Shown here one piece after another: positions 1 to 11,962 of a DNA stretch of 64,000 nucleotides. Positions within the stretch are counted from its first letter, which is position 1. Each line of letters begins with the position of its first letter. The translations under genes were made by a program, and so were the position numbers. The notes below the pieces were generated by a model. It saw nothing but the letters and a program-made list of their open reading frames with translations. It had not been told where the DNA came from and did no database searches. Source of the DNA: Gnetum montanum (taxonomy: Eukaryota > Streptophyta > Gnetopsida > Gnetales > Gnetaceae); NCBI GenBank assembly GCA_015680685.1, contig MNCI01007621.1:1154801-1218800 (forward strand), given 5' to 3'.

Positions 1-811
1 NNNNNNNNNNNNNNNNNNNNNNNNNNNNNNNNNNNNNNNNNNNNNNNNNNNNNNNNNNNNNNNNNNNNNNNNNNNNNNNNNNNNNNNNNNNNNNNNNNNN
101 NNNNNNNNNNNNNNNNNNNNNNNNNNNNNNNNNNNNNNNNNNNNNNNNNNNNNNNNNNNNNNNNNNNNNNNNNNNNNNNNNNNNNNNNNNNNNNNNNNNN
201 NNNNNNNNNNNNNNNNNNNNNNNNNNNNNNNNNNNNNNNNNNNNNNNNNNNNNNNNNNNNNNNNNNNNNNNNNNNNNNNNNNNNNNNNNNNNNNNNNNNN
301 NNNNNNNNNNNNNNNNNNNNNNNNNNNNNNNNNNNNNNNNNNNNNNNNNNNNNNNNNNNNNNNNNNNNNNNNNNNNNNNNNNNNNNNNNNNNNNNNNNNN
401 NNNNNNNNNNNNNNNNNNNNNNNNNNNNNNNNNNNNNNNNNNNNNNNNNNNNNNNNNNNNNNNNNNNNNNNNNNNNNNNNNNNNNNNNNNNNNNNNNNNN
501 NNNNNNNNNNNNNNNNNNNNNNNNNNNNNNNNNNNNNNNNNNNNNNNNNNNNNNNNNNNNNNNNNNNNNNNNNNNNNNNNNNNNNNNNNNNNNNNNNNNN
601 NNNNNNNNNNNNNNNNNNNNNNNNNNNNNNNNNNNNNNNNNNNNNNNNNNNNNNNNNNNNNNNNNNNNNNNNNNNNNNNNNNNNNNNNNNNNNNNNNNNN
701 NNNNNNNNNNNNNNNNNNNNNNNNNNNNNNNNNNNNNNNNNNNNNNNNNNNNNNNNNNNNNNNNNNNNNNNNNNNNNNNNNNNNNNNNNNNNNNNNNNNN
801 NNNNNNNNNNN
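1..811. other. Assembly gap
   Basis: Run of N. It removes the 5' end and most of the 5' LTR of Element 1. Confidence 0.99.
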
Positions 812-1039
812 CCTATAAATTATAAAATGATAAAAATCATGAACCTTAATTATGCTTAAACCATATCCTTGAGCTTCACAAGTGTAGTTGGGAAGACCAT
901 GAACATTCTCAACATCCATTTCACTTCCTAGAAGAACTAGTGCATTGGAGAACTATAGGTCCACAAAATTCAATTGGATTATGTATGAATTCCTTAGTGA
1001 TTTTTATGGTTGAGCGTAGGGGTACCTTGCTGCTCATCA
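812..1039 (+). repeat. 5' LTR of Element 1, 3' portion only
   Basis: The sequence runs parallel to 10400-10629, for example the shared stretch CTTGAGCTTCACAA and the shared TATGGTTGAGC near the end. It ends in CTCATCA, the last bases of the LTR. The upstream part lies in the gap. Confidence 0.9.
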
Positions 1040-1040
1040 T

Positions 1041-1058
1041 TGGCACCATTGTTAAGGA
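1041..1058 (+). promoter_or_regulatory. Primer-binding site of Element 1 (tRNA-Asp type)
   Basis: TGGCACCATTGTTAAGGA follows the LTR after one spacer base. The Athila-type PBS complementary to tRNA-Asp is TGGCGCCGTTGCCGGGGA (established knowledge). The six differences are all C-to-T or G-to-A transitions, as expected for decay of methylated cytosines. Confidence 0.8.
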
Positions 1059-1199
1059 CCTTTTGGTCATTTTATGTGCTATCTAGGATTTAGTAGAAAT
1101 CATTCAAAATCATTGGAATGAACCTTAGAGTCCTATCATATTTTACAATTACTACAATAAAATTTAAAAGCACACTACACTTTTATCATCTAACTGAAA

Positions 1200-3060
1200 A
1201 TGTCTTCTTCTCATAAGAGTGCTTCTCCATTCAATTCTAATGAAGATCATCAACCAGTGCCTCAACAATATTGAGTGGTATATGCTCATCCTGATGAGTA
1301 TGTATCCAGTTTCACCTTCATCCTATATCAAGATGAACAGTTGTGGTGGTGTGACATGGAAGGCAACATTGTGTTGCCACCCAACTGATCTGTTCTTATA
1401 ATGCTTTAACAAATGCTTATACAATGGGGTCTCCAAGAACTTCATGTTGAGTATGTTCTGTAAGATAGTGATGCCATGGATTATCATCCCACTAAGGCAC
1501 AACATCTACGAGATCGATAGCTAAAACAATGTTATGAATCTTCCAAGGGAAAAGGGTATAATGATTCCCCATTCTTGTTGTACCAAAAAGATGGTGGGGA
1601 GCCCTTCTATGGGGGTTTCCCATTCAGTGAAATTTCTCTCTTTGACTTTGGTGAAGGAGGTTAAAATTAGAACTTGTGATCCATAATTCATAATCCTGAT
1701 TCTAGTAAGAATGGATCCAATAACAAAGAAGGATCTAATGAGGCAAGCCAAGATAGGGATGCAGACAAGAAACAAGATCGTTATCATGGCCACAATCACT
1801 GAAGAGGGGGTAGCAAGCACCATTATGATGCTAGTCCTCCTTTCTCTTCACCTTTTTCATCATCCTCTTATTATTTTGGCTTTGACCATGATTGTAGGAG
1901 GCAAGACCATGATGAAGGTAACCAAAATAACCGACAAGATCAAAATGATCAAAGAAACCATCAAGCAATGCAAGGTTAAGAACATGAACATTGAAGAGAG
2001 GCACATTTCCATGAATGAAGGGGTAGTAGAGGGCATTGTAGGCACCATGATCATGGTCTCAATGAGCCTTTTCTTGGTACCTAAAATATGCTCAGTATCA
2101 TAGAGGCAATACAAATTCCAACAAGGCACGTGAAGGATAGTCAGATCAAAAGGCTAGACATGAACAATATTCCTTGGTTTGAAGGGGGATATAACTCTGA
2201 TTCATAGAACCATCTCTAAGCTTTTCAAGATGCATGTGCCTTACAAAACATAGAGAATGAGTGGCAAAAACTTAAGTTGTTCCCAAGGACAATCATGAAA
2301 GAAGTAGACTAGTTCCAGTCCTTAGAAATGGAATCTATCAAATAATGGAGTACCATGCTAGAAGTGTTTAATGATAAATATCAAACATACTCCAGAGTGT
2401 CCAACCTAAGAAGGCAAATCCAAGGATGGAAACAAAGAACACATGAACCCTTGGATGCTACCATCAACCAATACTATTCCTTAATGCAAAAATGTCCTAG
2501 CCATGATTATTCTCAATTGGATCAACTTTGCCACATTGTAGATGAGCTTCAATCAAAAACGAGGAGAATACTTGGTGTCTATGCCCAAGGGTGACTATTA
2601 GAATTAAGTCCCCATCAAATACAAAGACTAATCAATTAAGTAGCTAAAGAGGAGGGTGAATTAAGAAAAATAAAAAGTGCAAAAGAATATAACCGTAATC
2701 CTTCCATTCACAAGAGGGAGGTTCAATTCTATGATAGTGAGGAAGAATCCACACCTAATGAGGTGGCAAATAGAAAAATCTTGCCGCTCCAAAAACTTTC
2801 AATCTAAAATTATGGCCAAGGGTGATCAATTATGGGACTCCATGGATAATAAATTTTAAGCTATCTTAAAAATTGCTAAAGAGTTTAAAGAACAAGGTAG
2901 TGATCATGAGTGCAAGAGGTGCAAGGAAGTTGAACACGCCTATCAAAAAGGTAAGGGCAAGATTTTTGCAATGGAAGAAGTTGCAAAAAGTGAATCAAAT
3001 AATGATGGTGGATGTGACATCTACTAGTATGAACATCCTAAGTGATGTTGCCCCATAGTA
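1200..3060 (+). pseudogene. gag of Element 1, decayed
   Basis: An ATG at 1200 opens a Ser-rich N-terminus that soon hits a stop. The recognisable core is at 2355-2594: a retrotransposon gag domain with the motif FNDKYQTYSR, then a helical stretch around WKQRTHEPLDATINQYY and LGVYAQG. The same motifs occur in the gag of Element 2 (18008-18229), which supports the assignment. Between 1700 and 2100 there is a His/Asp/Asn-rich low-complexity stretch with stops in every frame. Gag would package element RNA into virus-like particles, but this copy has many stops and several frame changes and cannot make it. Confidence 0.75.
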
Positions 3061-3829
3061 TCACATTTATAGGAGTCTGGGGTGTATGCTTTGAATCCAT
3101 GACTAACATAAAGACAAACATCTAGAAGATTACCTTATCCTCAAGGTAATTTTAGGTAGTTCCACTAGCAACAAAAATATTATCCAAGTAGAACTCCACC
3201 GCAATCATATGAGCAATATCAACAGTGGTAGCAACCACAATCATGGGCATTGGCACACCAAGGTAGCAATACCCTTATAAACAACTTGATCCATATGGGT
3301 ACTACATTTAGTAATCCCTATCTCCACGTGACTCTTCTAGTCATGTTTCTACTTTTCAATCTCACTACCATCCTTTTAATTATTATCAAACTCATTCTCC
3401 ACATGAAAGATGGGATGCCACATTTTATCCTTATTCCCCTCCTATCCCTACACATGTTCCTCCTCCAACTGCATAGCTACCACTTGCTCCACCTATGCAG
3501 GATGAACTACTAGCTCAACTGCAACAATGCAATGCTACTTGGGCTATTGATCTATAACCAGTTCATCAATCAAGTGGGTCGAACACTCAATCAAAGAAAA
3601 GACCTTTCTTTCAATCCCATAGTCCACCTAAGCCCTCAAATACACTTGCAAGTGACAAGCTTGTCCCTCCATCTTCCTCTATATCAAATTCCTTCAAGTA
3701 CCCTTCAAACCAAACACCACCTAGGATCCATATTATGATGCTTACTCACACTATATATCATTGGATCCATGTTGCAAACCTTCCCAGGAAATTAGCCAAT
3801 CTTGGAAGTCCTCTCATTTATTTGTAGAT

Positions 3830-4187
3830 TGTTTGGAATGAATAATGCAAAGCTCTTCTCAACTTAGGTTCTAGTGTTAGTTTAATTTCTCATGAGATGT
3901 ACACTGCATGGAACCTGCCTCCTCTCAAGAAGAGCAATATCATATTAGAATTGGCAAACTAGTCAATCACTATTCCATTGGGACTAGTAAAAGACATTAT
4001 GACCACTATTTATGGGTGGTCTTATCCTGCTGATTTCCTAGTGATTAAGGTGGAGAACTGCAAAGGGGATTTCCCAATCATCATGGGAAGGGCATGGCTT
4101 AGCACCATTAATGCAAGAATGGGCATAAGAGATCTTTCCCTAAAAATATCCAAAGAAAATGTATTTGGAAAGATCAAAAAGAAGTGA
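3830..4187 (+). pseudogene. Protease (PR) remnant of Element 1
   Basis: The sequence reads as a retropepsin-like segment with LNLGSSVSLI where Athila/Tat proteases normally have a DLG active-site triad. The aspartate therefore appears as asparagine. Further on, FPIIMGRAWL matches the conserved C-terminal ILGRPFL-type motif of these proteases. A stop codon lies between the two motifs. PR would cleave the polyprotein; here the catalytic residue is changed and the frame is broken. Confidence 0.75.
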
Positions 4188-4406
4188 GTTCCATGCATCA
4201 TGTATAGTGATATAGGATGAAATTATGTGTAAAAGCATTGGGTCATTTATCTCTACATGCAAGAAGTGTGCACTAGAAGCATAAATTCAAAGGTATTTGT
4301 ACGTAGTAGCCACAAAATAGGATGGCATCCAATGGTTGACTATTGACTTTGAGAGTAGCACACTTTGTATGGAACCGACTAAGAGCCTGACATGTGCATA
4401 TGTCAT

Positions 4407-5324
4407 AGGCATGGATGAATTAGAGCAAGTTCATTACCAACTCTTTGATGATGCAAATGATGATACTTATTGGGAAGAGTTGGAGATTTTTGAAAATTTT
4501 AAGTAAGAGCCCCTTGAACTAAAAATGCTACTAATCAAAATGGTATATGTGTTTTTAAAAAATGGGAATCTAGTCATAATCAATGCAAATCTTGCTCCAA
4601 AGGAAAAAATGATGTTGTTCAATGTGGTTAAAAAATGGTCAGTAGCCTTTGCTTGGTCATATCTTGAACTCACAAGGATTAACCCTAGGATATGCTAGCA
4701 TCATATAAACACTAATCTAGGCATGAAGCCAAAGAGATAGCCATAGAGATGAGTGAACCCCAAACTACAGCAAGTCATCAAAGAGGAAATTGAACAACTC
4801 CTCAAGGTAGGGTTTATTTATCCCATTATAGATAGTGAGTGGGTTAGTCCACTCATGATTGTCTTAGGCATGGATTAATTAGAGCAAGTTCATCACCAAC
4901 TCTTTGATGATGCAAATGATGATACTTATTGGGAAGAGTTAGAGATTTCTGAAAATTTCAAGTAAGAGCCCCTTGAACTAAAAACACTACTAGTTGGAAT
5001 GGAATATGTCTTTTTAAAAAATGAAAAACTAATCATAATCAATGCAAATATTTCTCCAAAGCAAAAAAATATGCTATTCAATGTGGTTGAAAAATGGTCA
5101 GCAGCTTTTTCTTGGTAATATCTTGAACTCAAAAGGATTGACCCTAGTATATGCCAGCATCGTATCTACACTGATCTAACCATGAACCCAAAGAGATAGC
5201 CATAGAGGCAGTTGAAACCCAAACTAAAGCAGGTCGTCAAAGAGGAAATCAAACAACTCCTCAAGGTGCGGTTCATTTATCCCATTGTGAATAGTAAGTG
5301 GGTTAGTCCACTCGTGATTATGCC
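4407..5324 (+). repeat. 459-bp tandem duplication in the PR-RT linker and RT start
   Basis: Copy 1 starts at 4407 and copy 2 at 4866. Matching landmarks stay exactly 459 bp apart from the first (AGGCATGG at 4407 and 4866) to the last (GATT at 4857 and 5316). The unit covers the end of the PR-RT linker and the first residues of RT, including the PIV(N/D)S(K/E)WVSP region. 459 is a multiple of three, so the duplication kept frame. The copies have since diverged. Confidence 0.85.
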
Positions 5325-6610
5325 AAAGAAAGGAGGTAAGTGGTGGGTTTTCATTCATTTTCAACTGCTAAATATGGAAACATTTAAGGATCATTTTCTA
5401 TTGTCATTTGTTTATTAGGTATTAGACACAATATCTAGGCATTACTACTACAGTTTTCTAGATGGTTATAGCAGCTATAACCAAATTCAAATTGTATCAA
5501 GGGACCAAATGAAGATAACATTCACAAGTCCTTGGGGGACTTTTGCATATCACAAGATGTCATTTGGTCTATGCAATGCTCCTACTACATTTCAACGCCT
5601 AGTTCTAAGCATTTTTCAACAACAAATTGAAAGTGGTGTGGAAGTCTTCATGGATGACTTCTTCACTTATGCAGCTACATTTGAGCAAGCCCTAGACTAC
5701 CTTGAGCAAGTGCTAAAATGATGTGTTGAAACCAACTTGCAGTTCAATTGACAAAAAAGTGATCTAATGGTCTAAGAAGGCATTGTATTAGGGCACAAAA
5801 TATCACAAGCAGGAATTAAGGTAGACCCTAAGAAAATAAGGGTCATCCAAGGAATAACCCAAGAACCAGAAAGTATCAAAGATGTTCGATCATTCCTTTG
5901 ACATATTGGTTACTATCGGTGATTCATACAAAATTTCTATAAGAACACAAGGCCATTGGTGGAGCTAACAAAGAAAGATGCTCCATTTTTTTGGATCATA
6001 GAATGTGAAAAAACATTCCAATAGCTAAAATAGAAACTTATAGAAACTCTAATCCTACAAGCACCTAACTAGTCCAGACCATTTCATGTCATGAAAAATG
6101 CATCAAATTATTCCTTGGGAGCTATGCTTATGCACATGGATGAAATGAAACATCCATACTACATCCATAGTGCTAACTGAAGCATTGTGGATGCACAACT
6201 AAACTACAGCACTATAGAAAAAGAATTGATGGCAATGGTGTTTGCTCTAGAAAAGTTAAGGCATTATATGCTTAAATACAAGGTGCCTGTGCACAGAGAC
6301 CATAGTGCCATCTGCTTCCTAATGAATAAGCCAACGATGAGCTCCCGTGTCATACAATGGCTGGAGATCTTGCAGGAATTCAATCTTATAATGGTGGATT
6401 GAAAGGGCACTGAGAATGTGATTTCTAATCACTTGTCTCAATTGAGATGGAATAATAAAGAGGAAGAAAACCCACTATATGGTATGTTTCCTAATGAACT
6501 CCTATTTATTGAAGCTACAACTGAATTATTGCCCAATAAGCGTAAATGGTATGATGGAATTCTCACCTATCTTCTCACCCAAGAGATGCCACAAGGATTG
6601 GACCACTAGA
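5212..6610 (+). pseudogene. Reverse transcriptase-RNase H of Element 1
   Basis: The RT core is readable: WVSPLVIMPKKGG, then the first catalytic aspartate in FLDGYSSYNQI (about 5455-5490), SPWGTFAYHKMSFGLCNAP, and the active-site FMDDF (about 5650). RNase H follows with LNYSTIEKELMAMVFALEKLRHYM (split by motif here at about 6195-6270). RT copies element RNA into DNA and RNase H degrades the RNA strand. Several stops (for example near 5416, 5719, 5900 and 6177) and no ORF longer than about 70 codons show it is dead. Only one RNase H domain is visible, as in Athila rather than Tat. Confidence 0.9.
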
Positions 6611-6629
6611 AGAAATAGTAATTTCTTTA

Positions 6630-7565
6630 CTAGATAAAACATGTGGAGGACACTATGTTGGGAGACACATGGCCATTACAATCCTGACGGTAGGGTACTA
6701 TTGGCCAACAATCTTTAGGGATGCTCACCATTACGTTTGCTTTTGTGAATGATGCCAACGAGATGATAAAATGACTGCTTGAATGGAGGGACCTCAACAA
6801 TGGATTCAACCATTAGAATCCTTCAACATCTGGGACATTGATTTCATGGGTTCCATCATACCCATTTCAAATAGAAAGGCATACATCATAGTCGTTGTTG
6901 ACTACTGTATCAAATGGGTAGAAATAGCAGCCATCATCGACTGTACATCTTCTACTGCTACTTAGTTTACACAAAAAAATTTTGTAAACAGGTTTGGTGT
7001 GCCACATGCATTAATTTTTGATAATGAAACTCACTTTACATATGCTACTTTTCAAAAGCTCATGCAATGCTTGGGGGTTGAACATAAACTCACAACATCG
7101 TAACACCCCCAAGCCAATGGTCAAGTTGAGGTTATCAATAGGGAAATCATTAGGATTCTAACAAGAACTATTAGCAAATATAGGAAATACTAGAGCACAA
7201 AACTCAACTATGCCCTTTGGGCCTACTTCTTAACATGGAAACTTCCTATAGGTTATTCTCCCTATGAGCTTGTGTATAGAAAATTATCAACACTTCTTAT
7301 TCAATTTGAGCTGCATACACTTTCAACAGCCTATGACCTTAACCTTGACTTGAGTCTAGCATAAAAAGAAAAAATAATGAATCTCAACTTACTAGACGAA
7401 ATTTTATTGGTGGTCCTATCATCTAATGAATTGCACAAGGCCTACAACAAAAAGCATCATGACCTTAAAATTAGAAAAGTCAAATTTCAACCAAGAGATA
7501 AGGCTCTCTACTGGAACCCCACACACGTACCTCAACAAACTAAGTTCCAAGCATTGTGGAAATGA
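6630..7565 (+). pseudogene. Integrase of Element 1
   Basis: The N-terminal zinc-binding region survives as GGHYVGRHMA with a following C-x2-C-like pair near 6740-6760. The catalytic core includes WDIDFMG (first Asp, about 6838), a second Asp in LIFDNETHF (about 7015-7040), and the glutamate in HPQANGQVEVINREI (about 7108-7150). The C-terminal part contains HDLKIRKVKFQPRDKALYW (about 7456-7512). Integrase would insert the DNA copy. Stops and frame changes inactivate it. Confidence 0.88.
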
Positions 7566-9777
7566 CCGTACATCATTTACAAAACTTTTTCTTCTAGGGC
7601 CATGATGATCTAAAAACCTGAGAGCCCAAACAAGAAATAACTAGTCAACATCCAACAAGTCAAACCTTTCCATGAGCATAAGCCAGCTAATACAATAAAC
7701 ACCTCATTAGATGGACAACCACACTCCATATTTTGGTTCTCCTCCTTTCAACTTAGTCATGGGGGAGATGGCCACCCATGCTAACTATATAAGTGGCTCC
7801 TTAGTTTTTCATCTTTTTGTTTTACAACTTTTTATTTTACACATTCTTGATTTTACATCTTCTTATTTTCATGTTATTAATCTTTTCTAAATTTTTTTTA
7901 CACTATCATTAGTACATTTGCTATTTCTTGAATATTTTACACTTTCTTTTATATTTTCTTTTATTTTATTTTAGTGTGGATTTTTAACTTTTTGTTAATA
8001 AGTGCCAGGGATAGTGGTGATGCATTGCTTGATGGTGGTATGTACTATTTTGTTATTTGATTGTTAGTGTTTGAATTCTGGCTTTGAATTTTGTTATGGA
8101 TGATTAAGACATGGTTTCTTTTTCATGCAATAGGAAATGAGTCCACAACATCCACCCATCCACAAACTCTATGGTTTTCCTTGTTCTAGAAACATGCAAT
8201 TCCTTTTTCATTAATAAAACATTAACAAAATTGTGACTTTGGTAGTTTCCAGAATTGGAAAGGATTCAAAGGTTTGAACAAGATGTGACTTCAAGGGGAT
8301 TCAGTATTCTTTGTGCCTTTCTATTTGCCTAGGTGCATTTTTGTTTTCATGGATTTCTTACCATTCCATGTTGACCAATAAAAGGAAGTTGAATAAGTCT
8401 TTGCATGGTATGGTTCTCATCAAAAAAACAATGGAAATTCAAAGCACATCCATTAGACAAAATAAATTCATATGTCTTTGCATGGTTTGGTTCCCATTTC
8501 AAAAAAAAAAAGAAAAAAATAATAGGAATTCAAAGCACACCCCTTATACAAATTAAATGGGCTACAAGCACTAGTTATGTGACTAGAAATACATGTTACC
8601 CATTCCTAAAGTTCCCCTCTAACTAACTTCCTTCCTCACTTCCTACTTCTCTTTTCTTCTTTAATAAGGAATGGTGGTTATTCAATGGGAGCACTCTTAT
8701 GTCTTACAGGGATGGACTGGTCTTAGAATGACGATGCAAAGTCACTAAACATGGTTGTTTTTGGTCTAGACTAATGATGGATCTTATCAAGTCATTTAAC
8801 CATAAAATTTATACGGGACTTCATGTGACCTTAATCAAGAACTCCATTCCACTCTCTCTCATCTATCTATGCTTTCCATGTCTCATCTCATTATCAGTTT
8901 CATGTTCTTGTTCAATGTCCTGGTTTGATGTGTCAAAATTCTTAAGTAGTTTCTTTCAAGTTTTTCTACTTAACATTCCATAACCATTAACCATCCATAG
9001 AGCCCACGGACTCTTTGGTTTGAAGTTCTGCAAGGGCATGAAACGCCTGTGTCTGCTTTGGGGAGGACCCACTTGCATATCTTTTGGTTGGGTTAGTTAA
9101 GTTCTTTACCCTTAGACACTCTTACAATCAAATCCTTTTATTTACCTCATCACTGACATCCAATTGTGCATATCTTCACAACATTTTTCAGTGAATTTTC
9201 CTTTTTATCATTGTAAATTCTTACATCCTCTTTAAATATTTTCTTGTGTATAACTTTTTAAAATATAATGGACCACTTATCTATTTTACCCTATCTTTCA
9301 ACCTTCCTACTAACAATCCTAAAGGAATCAATCTACCACAATCACAACCTAGCTGAGTGTAACCATAGATGAAATGAGACATTTAACAGCTATGTGTTAC
9401 ATATTGCATACTAATTCATGAGTCTATTGTGATTACAGTGTGAAGCATGGACTAGAAGTGAGACTATCTTCACCAAGGATGATGTGGCAGTACCACATGA
9501 CAAGGCCTGTTCATAATCGTTGGATCTTTTCTCTTGCTCTTCAACTACCAAGAGGTGTTGGATGTCAGTTTCATTCAAGGTGTTCACTTCTCTTCTCATG
9601 AACACCCAATTTTGTAAAAGATTATAACTCCATACACCTGGGCACTTAGATTCTATTTTTTCCATCTAAGTTAGTTTGTATGTCATTCAATAATCCCATA
9701 CCTTCCCAATATTTTGTAAGAAACTTGTTTTTCCTCTTCATCACTCAAGGATGAATTTTCATTCAATCATGGGGGTA
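7566..9777 (+). other. Non-coding 3' region of Element 1, with polypurine tract
   Basis: No credible coding sequence. It starts with CTTAGTCATGGGGGAG near 7750 and ends with the polypurine tract ATCATGGGGGTA just before the 3' LTR at 9778. A short tandem duplication lies at about 8391-8555 (two diverged units each containing GTCTTTGCATGGT and AAAGCACA). Segments such as CTTTGGGGAGGACCCACTTG (about 9056) recur in Element 2 at about 20510, showing that the two elements are related outside the coding region. Confidence 0.7.
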
Positions 9778-10629
9778 TGATGAGTCATGTTTTAACATTC
9801 TGATATCAGATGCAAAAAATTGAAGCCTCGACATTGAGTATCCAATGTCAAAGCCCTAGATGGGATATCGGATATCTAATATCATGGGTTATATATTGGC
9901 CTATAAATATAACACTTGAGCTCATGACTTTCAGACAGTTTTTCATAGTTTTTACATAGAGTAGTAGAGCTCTTACAGTTTTTTTTCTCTAAAGTTAGAA
10001 TATTTTCTGAGTGCCCACAATAGGAGTCTGAATGTGTCTAGATCTTTGTTTGAACACAAATGTACCTGAGTGCAACAGTGTGACAAGAATAAAAATGAAC
10101 CCTTTTGATAATCCTTGCAATAGTGAGAATAGATTAATGTTTTCTTTAATGCACTTTACTTTAATGCATTTAAATTAAGTAATTAATTTCTAGTTGTTAA
10201 TGAACACAAGCACGACCACTTTGAGCGTACATATAGTGTTTGGTAACCTAGCAACATTTAACGTTTGGTAGCCCAGCAATGCTATATGTGTTCAAGATGT
10301 GTCCAGGAAAGTGAAATGCATACCTGTGTTAGGCTAGCTAAGAAATGAATGAATTAGATCTTAAATTACTCAACCTTTCATTCTTGTTGTAGGTGATTAA
10401 ACTTATAAAATATAAAATGGTAAAAATCATGTACCTCAATTACAATTAAACCATACTCTTGAGCTTCACAAATGTAGTTGGCAAGACAATGAACATTCTC
10501 AATGCCCATTTCACTTCCTAGAAGAACTAGTGCACTAGAGTACTATAGGTCCATGGAATTTGACCAGATCGCATGTGAATGCCTTAGTGATTCGTATGGT
10601 TGAGCATAGCGATACCTCACCACTCATCA
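9778..10629 (+). repeat. 3' LTR of Element 1
   Basis: 852 bp, starting TGATGAGT and ending ACTCATCA, which are exact reverse complements of each other. A TATA box TATAAATA lies at 9902-9909. Just upstream, in the U3, is a cluster of ATATC motifs (9812-9890). The preceding polypurine tract and the match to 812-1039 fix the boundaries. Confidence 0.9.
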
Positions 10630-10749
10630 ATTGGTCAACAAAATTCTTCTTTTTGGTGATGTCCAAAACTGTGAAAATGCATTAGTTGAAAAGTAATAAA
10701 ATCTTAACTAAACAATGGATTTTGATTATCTTATGATCATGAATCTTAT

Positions 10750-11962
10750 AAGCATATATTAACTAGAAACTAGATATTCTTATGATGTCCAAGAAATCAC
10801 AAAGGATTTGTTGAATGGTTATAATGCCTCAACAAAGTTTTGAAGAAAGTTGAAAACATTATTGATGTAATGCATAAATTAGCATATTACAATTAATTGT
10901 ATAATTTAATCAAATATGAGTCAAAGATGGGTAAAATAAAAAAATATGTTCTTCATCTTCTATGCTTTGTTTGCATAGTCTACAAATACACTCTTCTATT
11001 GGTAAATTAATCTAACGACTTGTTTCAATAAGGAGATGATGAGAGCTCATTCTTGCTCTAGCAATTTAATTCCTTAAACAAATAAGAATAGCTAAGAATA
11101 GATATTATTGAGTACTAGATAACAAACCTCCTCTAATAAAATATAAATAAATATGTTTTTTCCTTAATGTGTTTAACCAAATTTTAGCTAAGATTTTTCC
11201 TTTTATAGTTTTTTGGAACAACCTTTTATTTAAAAGAAGATCCTATATAGCAATATTCCATGACTAAAGCCATAATTTTCCTTGATTTAATCATTCATTG
11301 TCTTATATAGCATTCATTATCTCCTTAGAATAGTTAACTTCGTCCATGTGAATTAACTTCTAAGTATAAGTAATAAATTCACAAAGAACTANNNNNNNNN
11401 NNNNNNNNNNNNNNNNNNNNNNNNNNNNNNNNNNNNNNNNNNNNNNNNNNNNNNNNNNNNNNNNNNNNNNNNNNNNNNNNNNNNNNNNNNNNNNNNNNNN
11501 NNNNNNNNNNNNNNNNNNNNNNNNNNNNNNNNNNNNNNNNNNNNNNNNNNNNNNNNNNNNNNNNNNNNNNNNNNNNNNNNNNNNNNNNNNNNNNNNNNNN
11601 NNNNNNNNNNNNNNNNNNNNNNNNNNNNNNNNNNNNNNNNNNNNNNNNNNNNNNNNNNNNNNNNNNNNNNNNNNNNNNNNNNNNNNNNNNNNNNNNNNNN
11701 NNNNNNNNNNNNNNNNNNNNNNNNNNNNNNNNNNNNNNNNNNNNNNNNNNNNNNNNNNNNNNNNNNNNNNNNNNNNNNNNNNNNNNNNNNNNNNNNNNNN
11801 NNNNNAAAAATAATCCATTCACTAACATACCATGGTTAGAGGCATTTTACATCCATTCCTCTTATTCATCCATAAATATGCCAAAAAGGGTAGGGGATAA
11901 AGGTAGCCTTATTTAACTCTACCTGAGTTGCTGATAATTGTTCCTTCTCTAGTAATATTTGT
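10750..11962 (-). pseudogene. LINE (non-LTR retrotransposon), 3' half, split from 25060-26880
   Basis: Read on the minus strand, 11950-11890 resembles the RT segment around the 'G-x-x-QG-x-PLSP' block (here decayed to GYLYPLPF), and 11010-10925 gives LPIEECICRLCKQSIEDEEH, the C-terminal zinc-finger motif typical of plant LINE reverse transcriptases. The remaining tail runs towards 10750. The upstream half of the same kind of protein lies on the same strand at 26880-25060. The two halves are in the right order around the copia element inserted at 11963. An assembly gap (11392-11805) removes part of it. Confidence 0.7.
11392..11805. other. Assembly gap
   Basis: 414 N within the LINE remnant. 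Confidence 0.99.

Larger units (their letters stand above)
812..10629 (+). mobile_element. Element 1: Athila/Tat-group Ty3/gypsy LTR retrotransposon, decayed
   Basis: The remains of a 5' LTR (812-1039) match the 3' end of a full LTR at 9778-10629. Between them, in order, are a tRNA-Asp-type PBS, gag, protease, reverse transcriptase with RNase H, integrase, about 2 kb without coding sequence, and a purine tract ending at 9777. PR-RT-RH-INT order makes it Ty3/gypsy, and the PBS type places it in the Athila/Tat group. All coding parts carry stops and frameshifts, so the copy cannot be autonomous. The left target-site flank is in the gap, so no target-site duplication can be checked. Confidence 0.9.

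Noticed and set aside
10650-10680. Reverse-complement match of TTTTTGGTGATGTCCAAAAC to the polypurine region of Element 3 (about 16370-16385)
   Set aside because: The match is short and the flanks do not extend it convincingly; not enough to call a second, inverted copia copy.
11360-11828. Long minus-strand frames spanning the N run
   Set aside because: They are open only because N has no stop codons.
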